Shown here: piece after piece, positions 11,824-23,746 of the stretch
Numbering within the stretch: position 1 is the stretch's first letter
Layout: each line of letters begins with the position of its first letter
From: Rhizophagus clarus
Lineage: Eukaryota > Glomeromycota > Glomeromycetes > Glomerales > Glomeraceae
NCBI GenBank assembly: GCA_015698045.1
Contig: BLAL01000334.1
Location: forward strand, 186,001 to 250,000
Direction: 5' to 3'
DNA length: 64,000 nucleotides
The notes under the pieces: generated by a model
The model's input: the letters and a program-made list of their open reading frames with translations, nothing else
Told to the model about the DNA's origin: nothing
Database searches by the model: none
Made by a program: the position numbers and the translations under genes

Positions 11824-14800
11824 TCACAATTTTGACTTACTAATTCCTTTTAAATATTCTTTGTCATAAATATCTTTTAAAACTTCATTGTATCCTACAT
11901 ATTCACCTTTTTCTTGAGCCAAATTTAAAGGTTCTAATTTTGCCCAATTATATAAAGATTCATAAACATTACCATCATATCTACCTAAAGCACTATTTAA
12001 CGTATTGTCACTAAATTCCCATGCATCAACTAAACCGATAACGTTAGGTCTAATTTTTTCTAACCAATTTTTAATACCTAATTCAAAAATTTTGATTTGA
12101 TTAGAATTAAAATAATTATCTAATAAAAATTCTCCAGAATATTTTATAATAAAATTGGAAAAAAATAAATTAATCAAATCTCTTAATATAGGATAAATAT
12201 TTGAATAAGTTGATTGAATTGATTCAAGTTCCTCATTCACTGATGTTATTATGATTGTATAACAATACGCTTTTGATACATTAATTATATTGATCATATA
12301 ATCCGATTTTGCTCCTTCATACTCTTTTAAATAAGTTTTTGATGTTTCTTCAAGATTTGAAACAAGTTTTGCGAGAAGTCGTGTGTGATAATGAATGAGT
12401 GTTTTGATTTGTTCATTGGGATCAGTTAATTCTTCCCATTTAATTGCTTTACTACGTTCTGAAAGAATTCTTGAATAATCTTTAAGGTAAGAGAGAGTTG
12501 CAGGAGTCGGTCTACCATTTTTAGCATTTCCAAATGCTTTAATTAGATAACGCCCCATTTGAAGTTGGAGAATAGTACTGTCACCTAAGAAAAAAATCAG
12601 TAGGTAAATAGGTTTCAAATATCTTGAGAATATGAGCTCAAACAATCTATTTTATATTATTACCCTCAACCAGAGTTGTCATGGAACACGGACGCAGACT
12701 TTGAACGTCCGGGACAGAACAGTCCGCATCTGTGTCCGGATATTTTACTGTCCCGGACACTTTGTCCGAAAATACGAGAATAAAGATGAGGCAGAATCTT
12801 TGCACTTATCCTCAAAAAGATAGTTTTTATATTCATTAAACATTGTCAATTTGCCATATCTGGTATCTTGTTGGTGGAAAAAGAATATTTTTAAAAAATT
12901 TGTTTTTCATGCAATCAACTAGTATATTTTATATTTTTCTGTGGTTTAGCGCGGACATGCGGACATATAATTATTGTCCCGGACAGTTCTTGAAAATGCC
13001 GGACATGTCCCACTTGACAATTATAATACGGGACGTGTAATCGGACAAAAATCCCGGACATGTCCCGGAATGTCCGTGTCCGCTTAATTTGGCGGACACT
13101 GTCCGGTGTACAACACTGCCCTCGACTATAGGACCTCGAGCTAAGTTAACTAAAATGGATGGGATGCTATCAAGGAAAACAAAATTTAAACTGATGCCCC
13201 ATGGCTTGCTTCCAAAGAAAAAATTATGATTTATTTCTATCATTCTTACCCACTAAAATGTGAATATCCATGACCTATATCATAAGAAAAAATAGTTTAA
13301 ATTTTAGATTAACCTATAATTGAAAAGAGTAAAACTATGTGTAATATGTAAAAAACAGCTTACCACCACAAGCGAGGATTATGTCATTCATGACTCCAAT
13401 AGCAAAATCAGTACAAAACGCTTTTAATCCCTAAATAAATAAAACATCATCAGTTTACATTTTACACATCTTTGTAAATTCAAATTTACGTACCAAGGAA
13501 ATAGAATGAATATCTGCCATTATGTTAACATCACCTTCCCTAATTTTCTTCTCATTAATTTTATATAAATTTCTTAACCATCTTCCGACAAAAAGTAAAG
13601 TATAAACAACGGATAGTCCATTAAATAGGCGATATTGTAGGAATTGATAATCCAAAACTATCGATTCTTTAGGATCATGTTTTGTATCATTTCCTTGTTT
13701 TCTTACAAGAGAATAACGTATAGCGATACACAAAGCTTTTGCCAAAGAGAATGATGTTCGTTCCACCACATGTATTCTACCAATTATTAAAGTTCCATAA
13801 ACTACTTTTGCATGTGAAGAGGTTGAATATTTTCCATCTCTTGATACTTTGGAAAATTTCATACACATTTGATCACGTGGTATTCTTACATGAGTAAATC
13901 GAAGAAATCCTAATTAAATGTATTTAACAAGTTAAATATTACCATAAATAATAAAATACCTTGGCGGAAAATAAAGATAGATACCATTATCAATGCTATT
14001 ATAGCCGAATTTTGGACCAATATCGCCAATATCGATTCCTGGCAAAGGCTTATGATTCTCTCCACGCAGTTATACAATGAATGAATGAAGTCCATAATCT
14101 TTACCATCAATTATTAAACGAGCGAGTATAATTACATGTGTACTAGTTCTTGCAAGACCACCAGACCACCTAATTATTGATAATAATTATAAATATATAC
14201 ATCTATATACCTACATACATTATTTTGAACCAAGAAAGATAAATAATTCACCATTTAGTTGACGTCAATGTTGGAGAATGAATGTCAAATTCATCCTAGT
14301 TATTTAAAAATTAAATTAATTAAATCAAATTTTTTTGAATTAATATAGAACAATAAAACGAGGACTCACAGTTTCATGAATGTAAGTTGCAGTTGTTTCT
14401 AACCTTCTTACGTTGGATCCATGCCCCAATTCAGTCTGTGCATAACTAATAAAATTGAAAATTTAGATACATATTATAAATCAAATAAAAAATTATCATA
14501 AAAAAAAATTATGAATACCATCCAAAAATCGCATAATCCTTAGCCAATGGTAACCATTTCTCTGATTGTTCACGAGACATTTGACCTTCAAGAGTTGAAA
14601 CGAATAAAATCTCATGCTACATTATATATTTATAAGAAATTTAATATTTTATTACACAACTCGTAATACATAAAAATAACAAAAAATTTTAATTACTAAA
14701 GCTGGAGGCATAGGTTCACCCGTTGATAACAAAAGAAAAATCCAATCATCAATATTATATTGTTTCTTAATTTGAATTAGTTTTTTCATTTTTTTCTAAA

Positions 14801-15065
14801 ATTCTAACATAATATTTATCACGTGAAATAAAATATCTGTCTTTATTTGTGAATACTGGGTCTTTATTTACATCCAATAACGAAATTAGCCATCTTTTCT
14901 TTTCTATAATTGAAAAAGTTATTAAAATTATATGATTAACTATCTTAAGAGAATGTGATACATGCTCGTTGCTTCTGGACCGCCGAAAATAAAGTGAGTT
15001 AATTCTTCAATGGGAAATGATACACCGGAACGTTCTTTTGATAAATCTGGATTTACTAAAGACAT
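11824..15065 (-). pseudogene. Peroxisomal acyl-CoA oxidase, copy 3, disrupted
   Basis: The exon order of copies 1 and 2 is fully recognisable, from the start Met at 15065 to the SKL terminus at 11824, but three separate lesions are visible. (1) In exon 2 the T run at 14789-14795 has seven bases where both other copies have six, a +1 frameshift. The same exon also lacks two codons near 14750. (2) In exon 6 a CAA codon has become TAA at 14070-14072. (3) A 448-bp MITE sits at the donor of the exon that encodes IVEG, next to the presumed catalytic Glu. The last exon is still open for 261 codons after its acceptor, so decay is recent. If the frameshift were a sequencing error, the nonsense codon and the MITE would still remain. 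Confidence 0.85.
12671..13118. mobile_element. hAT-type MITE inserted in oxidase copy 3
   Basis: The element starts CAGAGTTGTCATGGAACAC and ends as the inverse of CAGTGTTGTACACCGGAC, so the imperfect terminal inverted repeats share CAG-N-GTTGT and CGGAC. It is flanked by an 8-bp direct repeat, CCCTCAAC at 12663-12670 and CCCTCGAC at 13119-13126. CAG-N-G ends and 8-bp target duplications are hallmarks of the hAT superfamily. The interior is full of short copies of CGGACATGTCCCGG-like palindromes and encodes no transposase, so it is non-autonomous. The other two oxidase copies lack it. Confidence 0.85.
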
Positions 15066-16344
15066 CTTTTATCACAATTTTATCATGAGTAATGAAAGTT
15101 ATTACTTTTTCTGTATTTGATTATACAAAAAAATATAATAATTGGTAAGTGTGTAATGAAAATCACAATAATAAATTACATCTGCAAAAAAAAGTTATAA
15201 AGTAGCAGTTAAAGGAGAAAAGGGATGCATTTTGTAATCGGGAATTTACTTTATTTGTGTGTATGAGTACAGTACATGGATGATCTCTCTAATTAGAGTA
15301 TATTGATACTATGTCGGTTATTCCAAATGGCTAATTTGGCATAGAAATTCATGCCAATTAATAAAAAAAATTCATATCTAAAAAAAAAATAGATCTAATA
15401 TTGAAACCGCTAAAAGTGACCGGTAGTTTATGTAAAATTAAGACAAAGTATAAATTGCTTTTAGCGTACTTTCAAAATGATGAAAAAATGATGAAAACAA
15501 TATAAATACCTTCAATGAATTAATTACCAAAGATGAAAGAATCTGACTTTCAGATCCTATGTTAACGCCTTCGATCAACGCAAATTTTGGCACCAGCTAG
15601 GAATCTGAATGTTTTCTGTGTATCGAGTATAGCACCACCAATATACATATATTATATCATTACGCAACTTTTAATAAAGAAATGCGCGTTATCAGAAAAA
15701 AAAAAAAAGACTAATTCTTTTTTGTCAGTTTAGGATTGTTTTTCCGTTGTACTAGAAACTAATCAAAATTTAACTTTCATACAACATAGTAAATTTCTTG
15801 AATTTGTTTTCTCTCGTTCTTTTATCATAATAAACGCAATTGTAATTGTCGTCTCCATCTCTCTCCTCATATTCTCACGATAAGTCGACTATATAGTAAT
15901 TTTTAGAAATTTGTTCTTCATTCTGCTAGAGTTTTATTGTTAACTTTGTTGTTGGATTTATTATCTGATATTATTGACTTCTTGTTGTGTAGGTTAAGTA
16001 CCAGTCGGCATTATATTTGTAATTGTATGTACAAGGAAAGAATGAAAAAGAACAACTGTTTAAAAGTGAATTAATTTGCCGTGAAATCATTAATAGCTGC
16101 GGGTAAACAGGGAAAGAATGGTTATATCAGAAAAAGGGTAAGTTTAGGAATGACAATATTCATATGTTACTTTTTATTTGATGATGCGTTGAAAACTTTT
16201 TTATTATTAGAAGTTCTAATAATTATTTATAATGCAAGGCTTTTCTTAATTAATGTTTGCAACATACAGTATGTTATTATATACATAAGTTTGAGCTTAT
16301 TAAATCAAATTTAAAGTAGGAAGAATGGAACATCATTAAAGAAT
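15066..16344. other. Spacer upstream of oxidase copy 3
   Basis: Contains the upstream block also found before copies 1 and 2 (for example TAAAGGAGAAAAGGGATGCAT near 15210 versus 9730). Beyond about 15.3 kb it becomes the outer flank of the duplicated array. A short open stretch at 16081-16314 has no recognisable product. Confidence 0.5.
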
Positions 16345-16421
16345 TACCGTATTTTACTGAAAACAATAATTCCGGCCTAGATAGTTCAAAACTAGCTACA
16401 AGGTTGTAGTAAAATACGGTA
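16345..16421. mobile_element. 77-bp foldback MITE with TA ends
   Basis: Perfect 14-bp inverted repeats, TACCGTATTTTACT at 16345-16358 and AGTAAAATACGGTA at 16408-16421, flank a 49-bp centre. The terminal TA on both sides fits a TA target duplication of a Tc1/mariner-like miniature element. Its small size makes the assignment tentative. Confidence 0.5.
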
Positions 16422-16807
16422 GTTGTGGCTTGTATGATTTGCCGGATACTTTTTTCAAACTGAAACATCTTTCCATGAGACTTTAATAACGCCACGAATC
16501 ATGAAACAATTTTTATCTAAGGATTTAGAGAGCGAATACAGTAATCGATACTTTTAAGAAGATAATATAAATCATGAAATGAATGAATCTCTTTTATATC
16601 CAATGAATAAGAAACATCTATCGTACGGTGATGACATAATTTATCAATTATCACACATCACTTTTCTATACAATTTACCACAACAGATAAAATTTCAATT
16701 TATTGATGAAAAAATACAATAACAAGCGAAATACAACATAAAAAAAGTATATATATATATCAAATAATAAATAAACGATAATTTATATAATGTAAATTTC
16801 AAATTTT
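16422..16807. other. 3' flank of the F-box gene, last partial unit of the array
   Basis: The stretch 16440-16760 matches the spacer at about 5.49-5.88 kb and 10.68-10.9 kb in pieces (GCCGGATACTT, GATACTTTTAAGAAGATAA, TTTATTGATGAAAAA). It shows that the duplicated block originally bordered the F-box gene. No gene is seen. Confidence 0.55.
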
Positions 16808-17305
16808 TTAAAAATATCTTTTCCAACCCTTAAGTACACCAAGTTCTTTGAAATTTTCAAAAACTCGCATATGATCATCAAAAATATCGGTTTCCATATG
16901 ATACCAAATAAATAAGGGTTTTTTATCTTTCCATCGTTGTAAAAATTCATATAAAATATTCACGTTAATTCTCCAACCTTCACCAAAGTTCAAAACAGTA
17001 AAATTATCATCAACATAATTTAATAAAGTATTAAATATAAAAGATAATGTAGCATCATCATCTATATCATCATTTCCTAATAAATTATCAGCGAATATTA
17101 ATGTGATTTCTTTTAAATTTTGACAAGATTTGATTAAACTTTCAAAATCATTTCTATATTCATCCAAATACCATATTGTTACTACCTCTAAATTCGGACA
17201 ATATCTTATTAAAGATTGATAATATGATTTAATATGTTCAGATTTCGGTATCAACGAATCTGTTTCAATATTTATCTCTTTTAATAATAATCCATCATTA
17301 ACAAC

Positions 17306-17337
<32 letters not shown>

Positions 17338-18892
17338 CTTGATGTTCTTCTTCTTCATCCTGTTGTTGTTGTTGCTGTTCAATCTGCATTTGTTCCTGCT
17401 GTTCATTCTCACTATCATGTTCATTCTCAGTTTCATTTTCAATATTTTCGTTCTCATGTTCATTCTCTTCGGTTTCTGTTGTGATTACATTTGTAGTAAT
17501 AGTAGTAGAAGTACCTTCAATTAATTTAATAAAATATTCAAGTTCACTTTCCATGTTAATTCCATCAATACTTAAACTTTCAAGATTTAACCAATTAACA
17601 TGTTCCAAATTACTTAAATCTCTTATATGAACAAAATTATTATTACGTATCCCAACCAATCCAATCCTATTAAAAATATTATTGTTATTATTATTGTTGT
17701 TATTATTGTTATTATTATTATTATTGTTGTTGTTGTTGTTGTTGTTATTTTGATTTGGATTATAAGGATTACAATAACAACCTTTAAATTCAAATCTTTT
17801 AATATTTGATAATTGATTCAGAATTTTTGTAGAGAGATAAATATTTTCTTTAAAAATGATGCTTTTTAAAGTAGATTTATGTTTTAATAAACTTTTCCCA
17901 ATAAATTTATTAAATTCCCTTTTAAATTCTCTTATATAATTATTATTATCACCACCAATAGTTGTAACACCAACATTGTTAAAATTAGGACAATAAAATT
18001 CAATCTCTTTTAATCCATTTTGTTTTAATATAAAATTTGATATACTACGATTTATACCATTACCAACACTTTCGGCGACACCATTCTTATAATTTAAAGT
18101 GAATTTTTCTAAATTTTGACAAAAAGAACTTAAATCTTCAAATATCAAAGTACCCAATTCTACAGGAGAACATTCCAATTGAGATAAACAATTTAATCTT
18201 AATAAAGCATCAGAATATATGAATATTGGAAATATTGGATGTTCAATATGTTTTAATGTTAAATTAAATTTCATAAAGATTTTCCATAATTCTTTTTCTA
18301 ATAAAGTTTCATTATGAGTAAAAGAAAATTTTGGTGGTAAAGTCATCATCGCGGTGGTTCTACGATCAATGAAAGGGTTTGATAATAAACATGTAGTTAA
18401 TTTATGAACAGATTCTGTTGAAATATATTGAATAAATTCAATATAATTGAACATTGGTTTCTTATTTTCATTATCTTCATCTTTTAATTTAAAATTAAAT
18501 TGTGAATTTGAATAATTATAATAATTATAATAATGATTATTTAACCTATTATTATAATCATTATTATAATTATAATTATAGTTATTATTATAATTGTAAT
18601 TATTATTATTATAATTATTATTATTTGATGTTGTGTTTTCCAGATTTTTTTGTAAAAATTCCAAATTCTCCATCGGAATACAATAAAATATTGTACGACT
18701 TAAAGAATTCCATTGATATTGATTGAATTTAAAGGAGAAATCATCATGTAAAGGTTTTTTCCATAATATCGGTATCGCTGTTTGACACCATATTCTATTA
18801 ACCAATAAACATGGATAAAGTGATTTCGTATCATCTGTTAATTTTTCAAGAATTTCTAATAAACAGTCTAACGGAAGTTGTGGACATCCCAT
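16808..18892 (-). CDS. F-box protein with Asn/Gln homopolymer tracts (694 aa)
   Basis: Single-exon gene. Residues 3-45 (PQLPLDCLLEILEKLTDD, then LYPCLLVNRIWCQTAIPILW) are an F-box, which binds Skp1 in SCF ubiquitin ligases. The rest resembles a leucine-rich, irregular substrate-binding region with repeated LxxLxxL-type strands. Inserted low-complexity tracts include an Asn/Tyr stretch near residues 90-125, a long Asn run near residue 390 and Gln/Glu runs near residues 490-530, all encoded by AAC/AAT and CAA repeats. Target unknown. The opposite-strand reading frames over the triplet repeats are artefacts. F-box genes with this N-terminal pattern are a large family in Rhizophagus, and two more lie at 37 and 40 kb. 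Confidence 0.88.
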
Positions 18893-19922
18893 TGTTTTTT
18901 TCTTTCTCTTTTTTTTTTTTTTTTTTTTTTTTGTGAAAATTTTTATACAGATTTTGTAGATTTTGTGAGATAAGTTTAAGATAAGAAGATAAAGGAGAAA
19001 AAAAAAATTTTTTTTTTTTTTTTTTATTATTATTTAAATATAAAAAAATATAACAAATTACAACGTGTATATATAAATATGTATGTATGATTATATATAT
19101 ATAATAAACAAGATTTTAAATAAACAAATAATTTTTTGATATCAAATAATGAACGGGTAACGAGTTATAAAAAAGAAATAAAATATATAAAGAAAAAGAG
19201 ATATCTTTTTTTTTTAGTACAAAAAAAAAAAAAAAACCCTTGGCAAGCTCTAGACGGAAAATTTAAAGTTTATATTTATGGTTACACATTTATCTTTTTT
19301 ATCATTTTCATCATTAGTATTATAATTTTGCCGCCCCTTCTGGGAATCCATACTCCGATTTTACTATTATGATATCCGATATGGGAATGGATTTGTGGAT
19401 CATCATGACTAAATGGGTGATACGTACTTATAAACTGCGTATTTTCATTATTTCAAGGATAAACCGAATATATTCATTGTATCCTTTATAAGTTATAATC
19501 CTTTACAAATTGAACATGATTTCGGCCTAAAATCATATTTAGTAACGTGTAGATTAAATAAATTCGATTTTCCAATCCGGTAGTTCCTTTTTTTTTTTGT
19601 GATGGACATGATGGAAATCTTAAGAAACTTCGCTGCTGCACAAGATTTTATGAAAGATATCACAAAAGATTTTACAAAAGACATCACATCAATAATACTG
19701 TATAATTGTATAGTGTATTCTTTTAATCTCAAATTCAAATTCAAGAATATCCTTTTACTCCTTTTACATATGGGAACTTTAAGGAAATTCCCGTGATAAT
19801 TTCATAATGATCTCCATGGCTGCGCATTTCACAACAACATAAATCCAAAACAGTAAAGCAACAAATCAGCAAAATAGAGAATATAAACTAGTTTATTTAT
19901 TCAAAATCTGGTTTTTGATTCT
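18893..19922. other. Intergenic spacer between divergent F-box promoter and Hsp20 3' end
   Basis: Starts with long T and A runs immediately upstream of the F-box start (18901-19030). The open stretches at 19136-19372 and 19599-19796 are short, of low complexity and without conserved features. No gene is called. Confidence 0.5.
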
Positions 19923-20591
19923 TTACTGCGGAAGAAATTCTGAAAGTACGGGAAAATGTTTATGTAAACATTCTCTGAATTTGCACAAAGCGCAAGAATT
20001 TTTATCCTTTTAATAACATCCCCCCCAAAATTTAATTTGTTAGGAATCACAAATCAAAAAAATCATATAAACAAATTTTTTTCTTTTTTTTTTGCAAATA
20101 TTATTATTATCACTTACTAATAATTTCTTGGGAGTTCCATTTTTTAGAACTTTAATGTGCGTAATTCCATTTTCTACTTCCTTAACAATTTCTTCAGTAT
20201 TCATGTCAGGAGATAATAAAATTGGACGAACAAAAGCTTTATAACGACGACCTTCTCCTGGTGATGAAATATTATCTGTATTTTTTCTTTTTCCAAATAT
20301 TACTAGAATGTTATCAAGGACTTTAAATTCGATATCAAAATCCTAATATTTTATGTAGTACATGTGGGTTACTCCAAATTCAATTTTAGAACATCATAAT
20401 AAAAATAAATTTCATACATGTAAATCGATTTTGATATCAAGTCCTTCGTCACTATTAAACGTAGTAATTCCATTGGAACATCGAGAAGCATCCTCGTCTA
20501 TTTCATAATGATCAAAATCATTAGTCTCATTATAGGTTTCTTTTCCAGTCTTTTCGGTCTTTTCAATCTTTTCAATCTTTTGATCTTCCAT
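19923..20591 (-). CDS. Small heat-shock protein, Hsp20/alpha-crystallin type (three exons, about 160 aa)
   Basis: ATP-independent chaperone candidate. Exon 1 is 20591-20418 (58 codons: a lysine/glutamate-rich start MEDQKIEKIEK, then GLDIKIDLH). Exon 2 is 20342-20118 (75 codons: DFDIEFKVLDNILVIFGKRK, then FVRPILLSPDMNTEEI and VENGITHIKV). The second half matches the alpha-crystallin layout, with beta strands ending in GxRK, an arm corresponding to F-R-LP, and the terminal ENGxxxxxV strand. A third exon, 20006-19923, is proposed: donor GTAAGT at 20117, branch-like CTAAC, acceptor AG, phase 0, ending CALCKFRECLHKHFP...FLPQ and stop. If that intron is not used, the frame stops at a TGA 54 bases after the donor. 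The usual C-terminal IxI motif is not seen. Confidence 0.62.
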
Positions 20592-21401
20592 TTTTTAGCA
20601 TTTTTTTTTTAAAAAAAAAATGAAATAAATGAAATAATGAATATATATATATATATTCCGTTTATATGACATATAATAAATGACATCATTGCATCAATAA
20701 TAGGAAAAAATGGCGTAAAAAAGCTTAACTAATTTATAACTAATGAGAAAATTTCAAATTGGTCATATGATATACATTGACAAACACAATGTATAATGCA
20801 ACATATATATATTTTTTAAGTTATTTATACTACTTTATTGTAAAATGAACGACCGATAAAATTAAATAATGTTTCACTTATTTTAGCCACACATTGAATA
20901 TCGTTCTATACTCAAATAAGTAATTTCTTTTTTTTTTTGTAAATTCATGAAAAGATGCATTTTTTCTTTATGTTTACGAACTTGGAGCTCACATTGTATG
21001 AATATATGAATTTTCGCCTGAATAAATTTATTGTTTTTTTTTTCTCCTCGAAATGTTAAACAGTTTATTTTTAGTTTTTATTTTACCAATAAAAAATACA
21101 TGAGCCAAAATTAGATATTTGAGTTTAGGCACGTGCCAAGACACCGCATAGAAAATATTCACACGGAAATACAAGATCATAAACTATATAAAGGAGAGAT
21201 TTTGGACAGGGATTCTCCAAGAAAAAAAAATTTTTTTTCTCGTCAATTCTTTTTCTCTTTTTTTCCTCGTTTTTTTTTCCTCGTTAAAAAAAGGGTTTTT
21301 TTTTTAATTTCATATACAAAAAAAAAAAAAAAAAAAATATATATATAAATAATTTCTTTTTATTTTTTATTTTTTTTTTAACAAATAATTAACAACTAAA
21401 T
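20592..21401. other. Intergenic promoter region between divergent Hsp20 and secreted-peptide genes
   Basis: AT-rich. A TATA-like CTATATAAAGG lies at about 21184-21194, some 210 bp before the start codon at 21402, and a T/A-rich stretch precedes that start. No coding region is supported. Confidence 0.45.
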
Positions 21402-21611
21402 ATGACTAAAGTTACAAGATTCGCACTTCTCGTTATTATTCCTTTATTAATTTATAATACAATTCCTTCGTTCTCCGAAATGAATTTCGGTTTCGGTCAA
21501 ATAGTGTTAGGACAAACATCCGAAGGAGTCAAAATAACAAGTTTCAATAATTGGGTTGACCCTATACCTTCTATGTTGGTTATGCTCGACGAAATAGGCT
21601 GGTTCTCTTAA
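21402..21611 (+). CDS. Small secreted-peptide candidate (69 aa)
   Basis: Begins MTKVTRFALLVIIPLLIYN: basic n-region, then an uninterrupted hydrophobic core of about 13 residues, which reads as a classical signal peptide with cleavage probably in the next ten residues. The mature part (about 45 residues) has no cysteine and contains FGFGQIVLGQTSEGVKI and PIPSMLVMLDEIGW. It lacks homology I recognise. A good TATA-like box and a T-rich leader lie upstream, and base composition is less AT-skewed than the surroundings, which supports a real gene. It could be an effector-type secreted protein, but length alone is weak evidence. Confidence 0.5.
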   Translation: MTKVTRFALLVIIPLLIYNTIPSFSEMNFGFGQIVLGQTSEGVKITSFNNWVDPIPSMLVMLDEIGWFS

Positions 21612-23746
21612 GAAAGAATTTTCGTGTCGCGCTCTGCCCGGTATCCAACAGGATGCAGTATATATAGAATTTTTTTTAAGACAATTAATTAAATTTAAGC
21701 TACGTAAATTTTAATGGACAAACTTTTATTGTTCTTAGAGGAAGGGGGAGAATTGAGAAAAGTTAATGTTAATAATAATAAATAGTTAATAATAATTAGA
21801 TTTTATTTTATATATATATTTCTGATATACAATGTAAATATATATATATATATAATTATATTTTCTCCTTTTATTTTAATTTTTTATTTCTTTTTTTTTT
21901 TTTTTTATTTTTCCTTGTGATATATTTATCACGAATTAAAAAAATTTCCAAACAAATAAACTTTGCACTAACCTATAACTAATATACAATGTAAATTTAC
22001 AATTTTCTTGGCAGTAAAGTTCTTTTTCTTGGCAGAAAGTTCCTTGTCAATCAAAAATAAGTACGTATTACATATTACATGTTATATTACACATGTTAAT
22101 ATAACATACTTTTTTTTTTTAAAAAAAAAATAAATTTAAATTTTTTTAATGTTATACGAAAAAGTAAGATTAAAGTTTCGAATTTAAAAGACCTTATGAC
22201 CTTTCTAATTGAACGAAAAAAAGATTGCAGGGACGAAAATCTATTTATAAGCCGTACTACTGTCTCCCTATCAAATATTATTGAAAATTGTAACATAAAT
22301 AAATAAAATAAATTTTAATGTGGCTAAATTTTCGTTCAATTTTTTCAGCCCTTTAAAAAAAAAATGATTGATTAATTGTTCAACAGGATCTTCCGTAAAT
22401 TCTTCAGGTTCCAAGCTTTTAAATGCATGCAAATAATATAAAATTTTCAACGCCCTTATTAATTTAGATAATAAAAGACCTAACTTCATACAAATACGTA
22501 ATAAAAGCCTAACCGAAATTAGGATTCTAAATACCTAAATATTTAAATTCGACTTCCGAATTTCACATGAACTTGTGATCTTCACTTAGGCACCTTTTAA
22601 TATCTTTATACGTCTCAAAAGTCATAATGAAAGACGCACTATGATTAACTGGAGTATTAAGAACTCTAATTATATGTATTCATTAAAAAAATAGCGGAAA
22701 CTTGCTTAAGAGAATTGATGGTCAGCAGTTTAGACATTGCAAATGCGTTAATACTTTAATTAATTATAAGCTTTGGATGATATAATAAATAAAGGGCACT
22801 AATTAATGCGTAATACTATTAAGTTGGTACAAAAATTCTATTTGTTTTTTTATTTAAGCATGACAAATTTTCTTCTGATCGGCCGCCAAGTTAAACAGCT
22901 AATATAACGCAAGACGCCTTTTAAGTAATTTTATTTAATTGTTCCCGAATAAGATTATTTCTCAACCGCATTACATCATCAAAATGAAATTTCATTAATG
23001 TAATTTCAAATTATCTCAATGAACCAACCATATTGCGCCACGCCTTACTTTTAACAGTTAAGCCAAGATTCGTGTAAAAGGCGCCAAGGAATTCTATAAA
23101 ACCAAAGAGATCTTTAAGTTATATTAATATGTTAGGGGAAGGAAATTTGAGTTGCTGCACTTGCTGCACCTACATGCAAATTTGTGTATCATTAAAAAAA
23201 TATTTTTCTTTGATCAAATAATTTATTTGTTGAAGCAATAATGAATGACTTATTCCCATGACACATGACGTGGTGTTACCATGCTTTTTATGGTTTCCCG
23301 CTGTCCAAATGATCGACGGTATTGATTAAACAAAGTAATCATTTTTTTGTTTTTTTTTTTTTTTTTGAAGAAATTAATTCGATGTTTCCATTATATTTTA
23401 CAATGAATAATGAGCAATGATTTTCGCTAAATTGTTTTCTCATTGTTAATCAAATACCATAAAAATTCCATGGAAATACCACATTAAGTAATCAAAATAA
23501 GTGTGTTCACGTCCCAAAAAACAAAAAAATTTTCATTTTATAATAAAGTATTTTTATTAAAAAAAAACAAAAAAAAAACAAAAAAACAAAAATGATTATA
23601 ATAATCTATTTTTACGAATTTCAAAAAAAAAAAAAAAAAAAAAATCTTTAAAAATTTAAAATCTCGATCTTCCTAGTTTGAAAATTCTCGAAATAAAAAA
23701 ATTTTTTTTTTTTTAATCAAATTCTCTTTTTTTTTACTTGTTTTAG
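21612..23746. other. Long AT-rich intergenic region
   Basis: Contains many A/T runs (21880-21910, 22110-22130, 23340-23370, 23560-23645). The minus-strand open stretches at 22096-22489 are short and overlap these runs. Nothing here can be supported as a gene. Confidence 0.5.

Noticed and set aside
12632-13243. Three short open frames covering the MITE
   Set aside because: They are reads through the MITE palindromes; one merely extends the oxidase exon into the insert.
17281-17524. Open frames over CAA/AAC triplet repeats in the F-box gene
   Set aside because: Homopolymer Leu/Asn/Ile frames arise automatically from triplet repeats.
19599-19796. Small frame with KDITKDFTKDIT repeats
   Set aside because: A short direct repeat of GATATCACAAAAGA-like sequence; no upstream signals and no relatives recognised.
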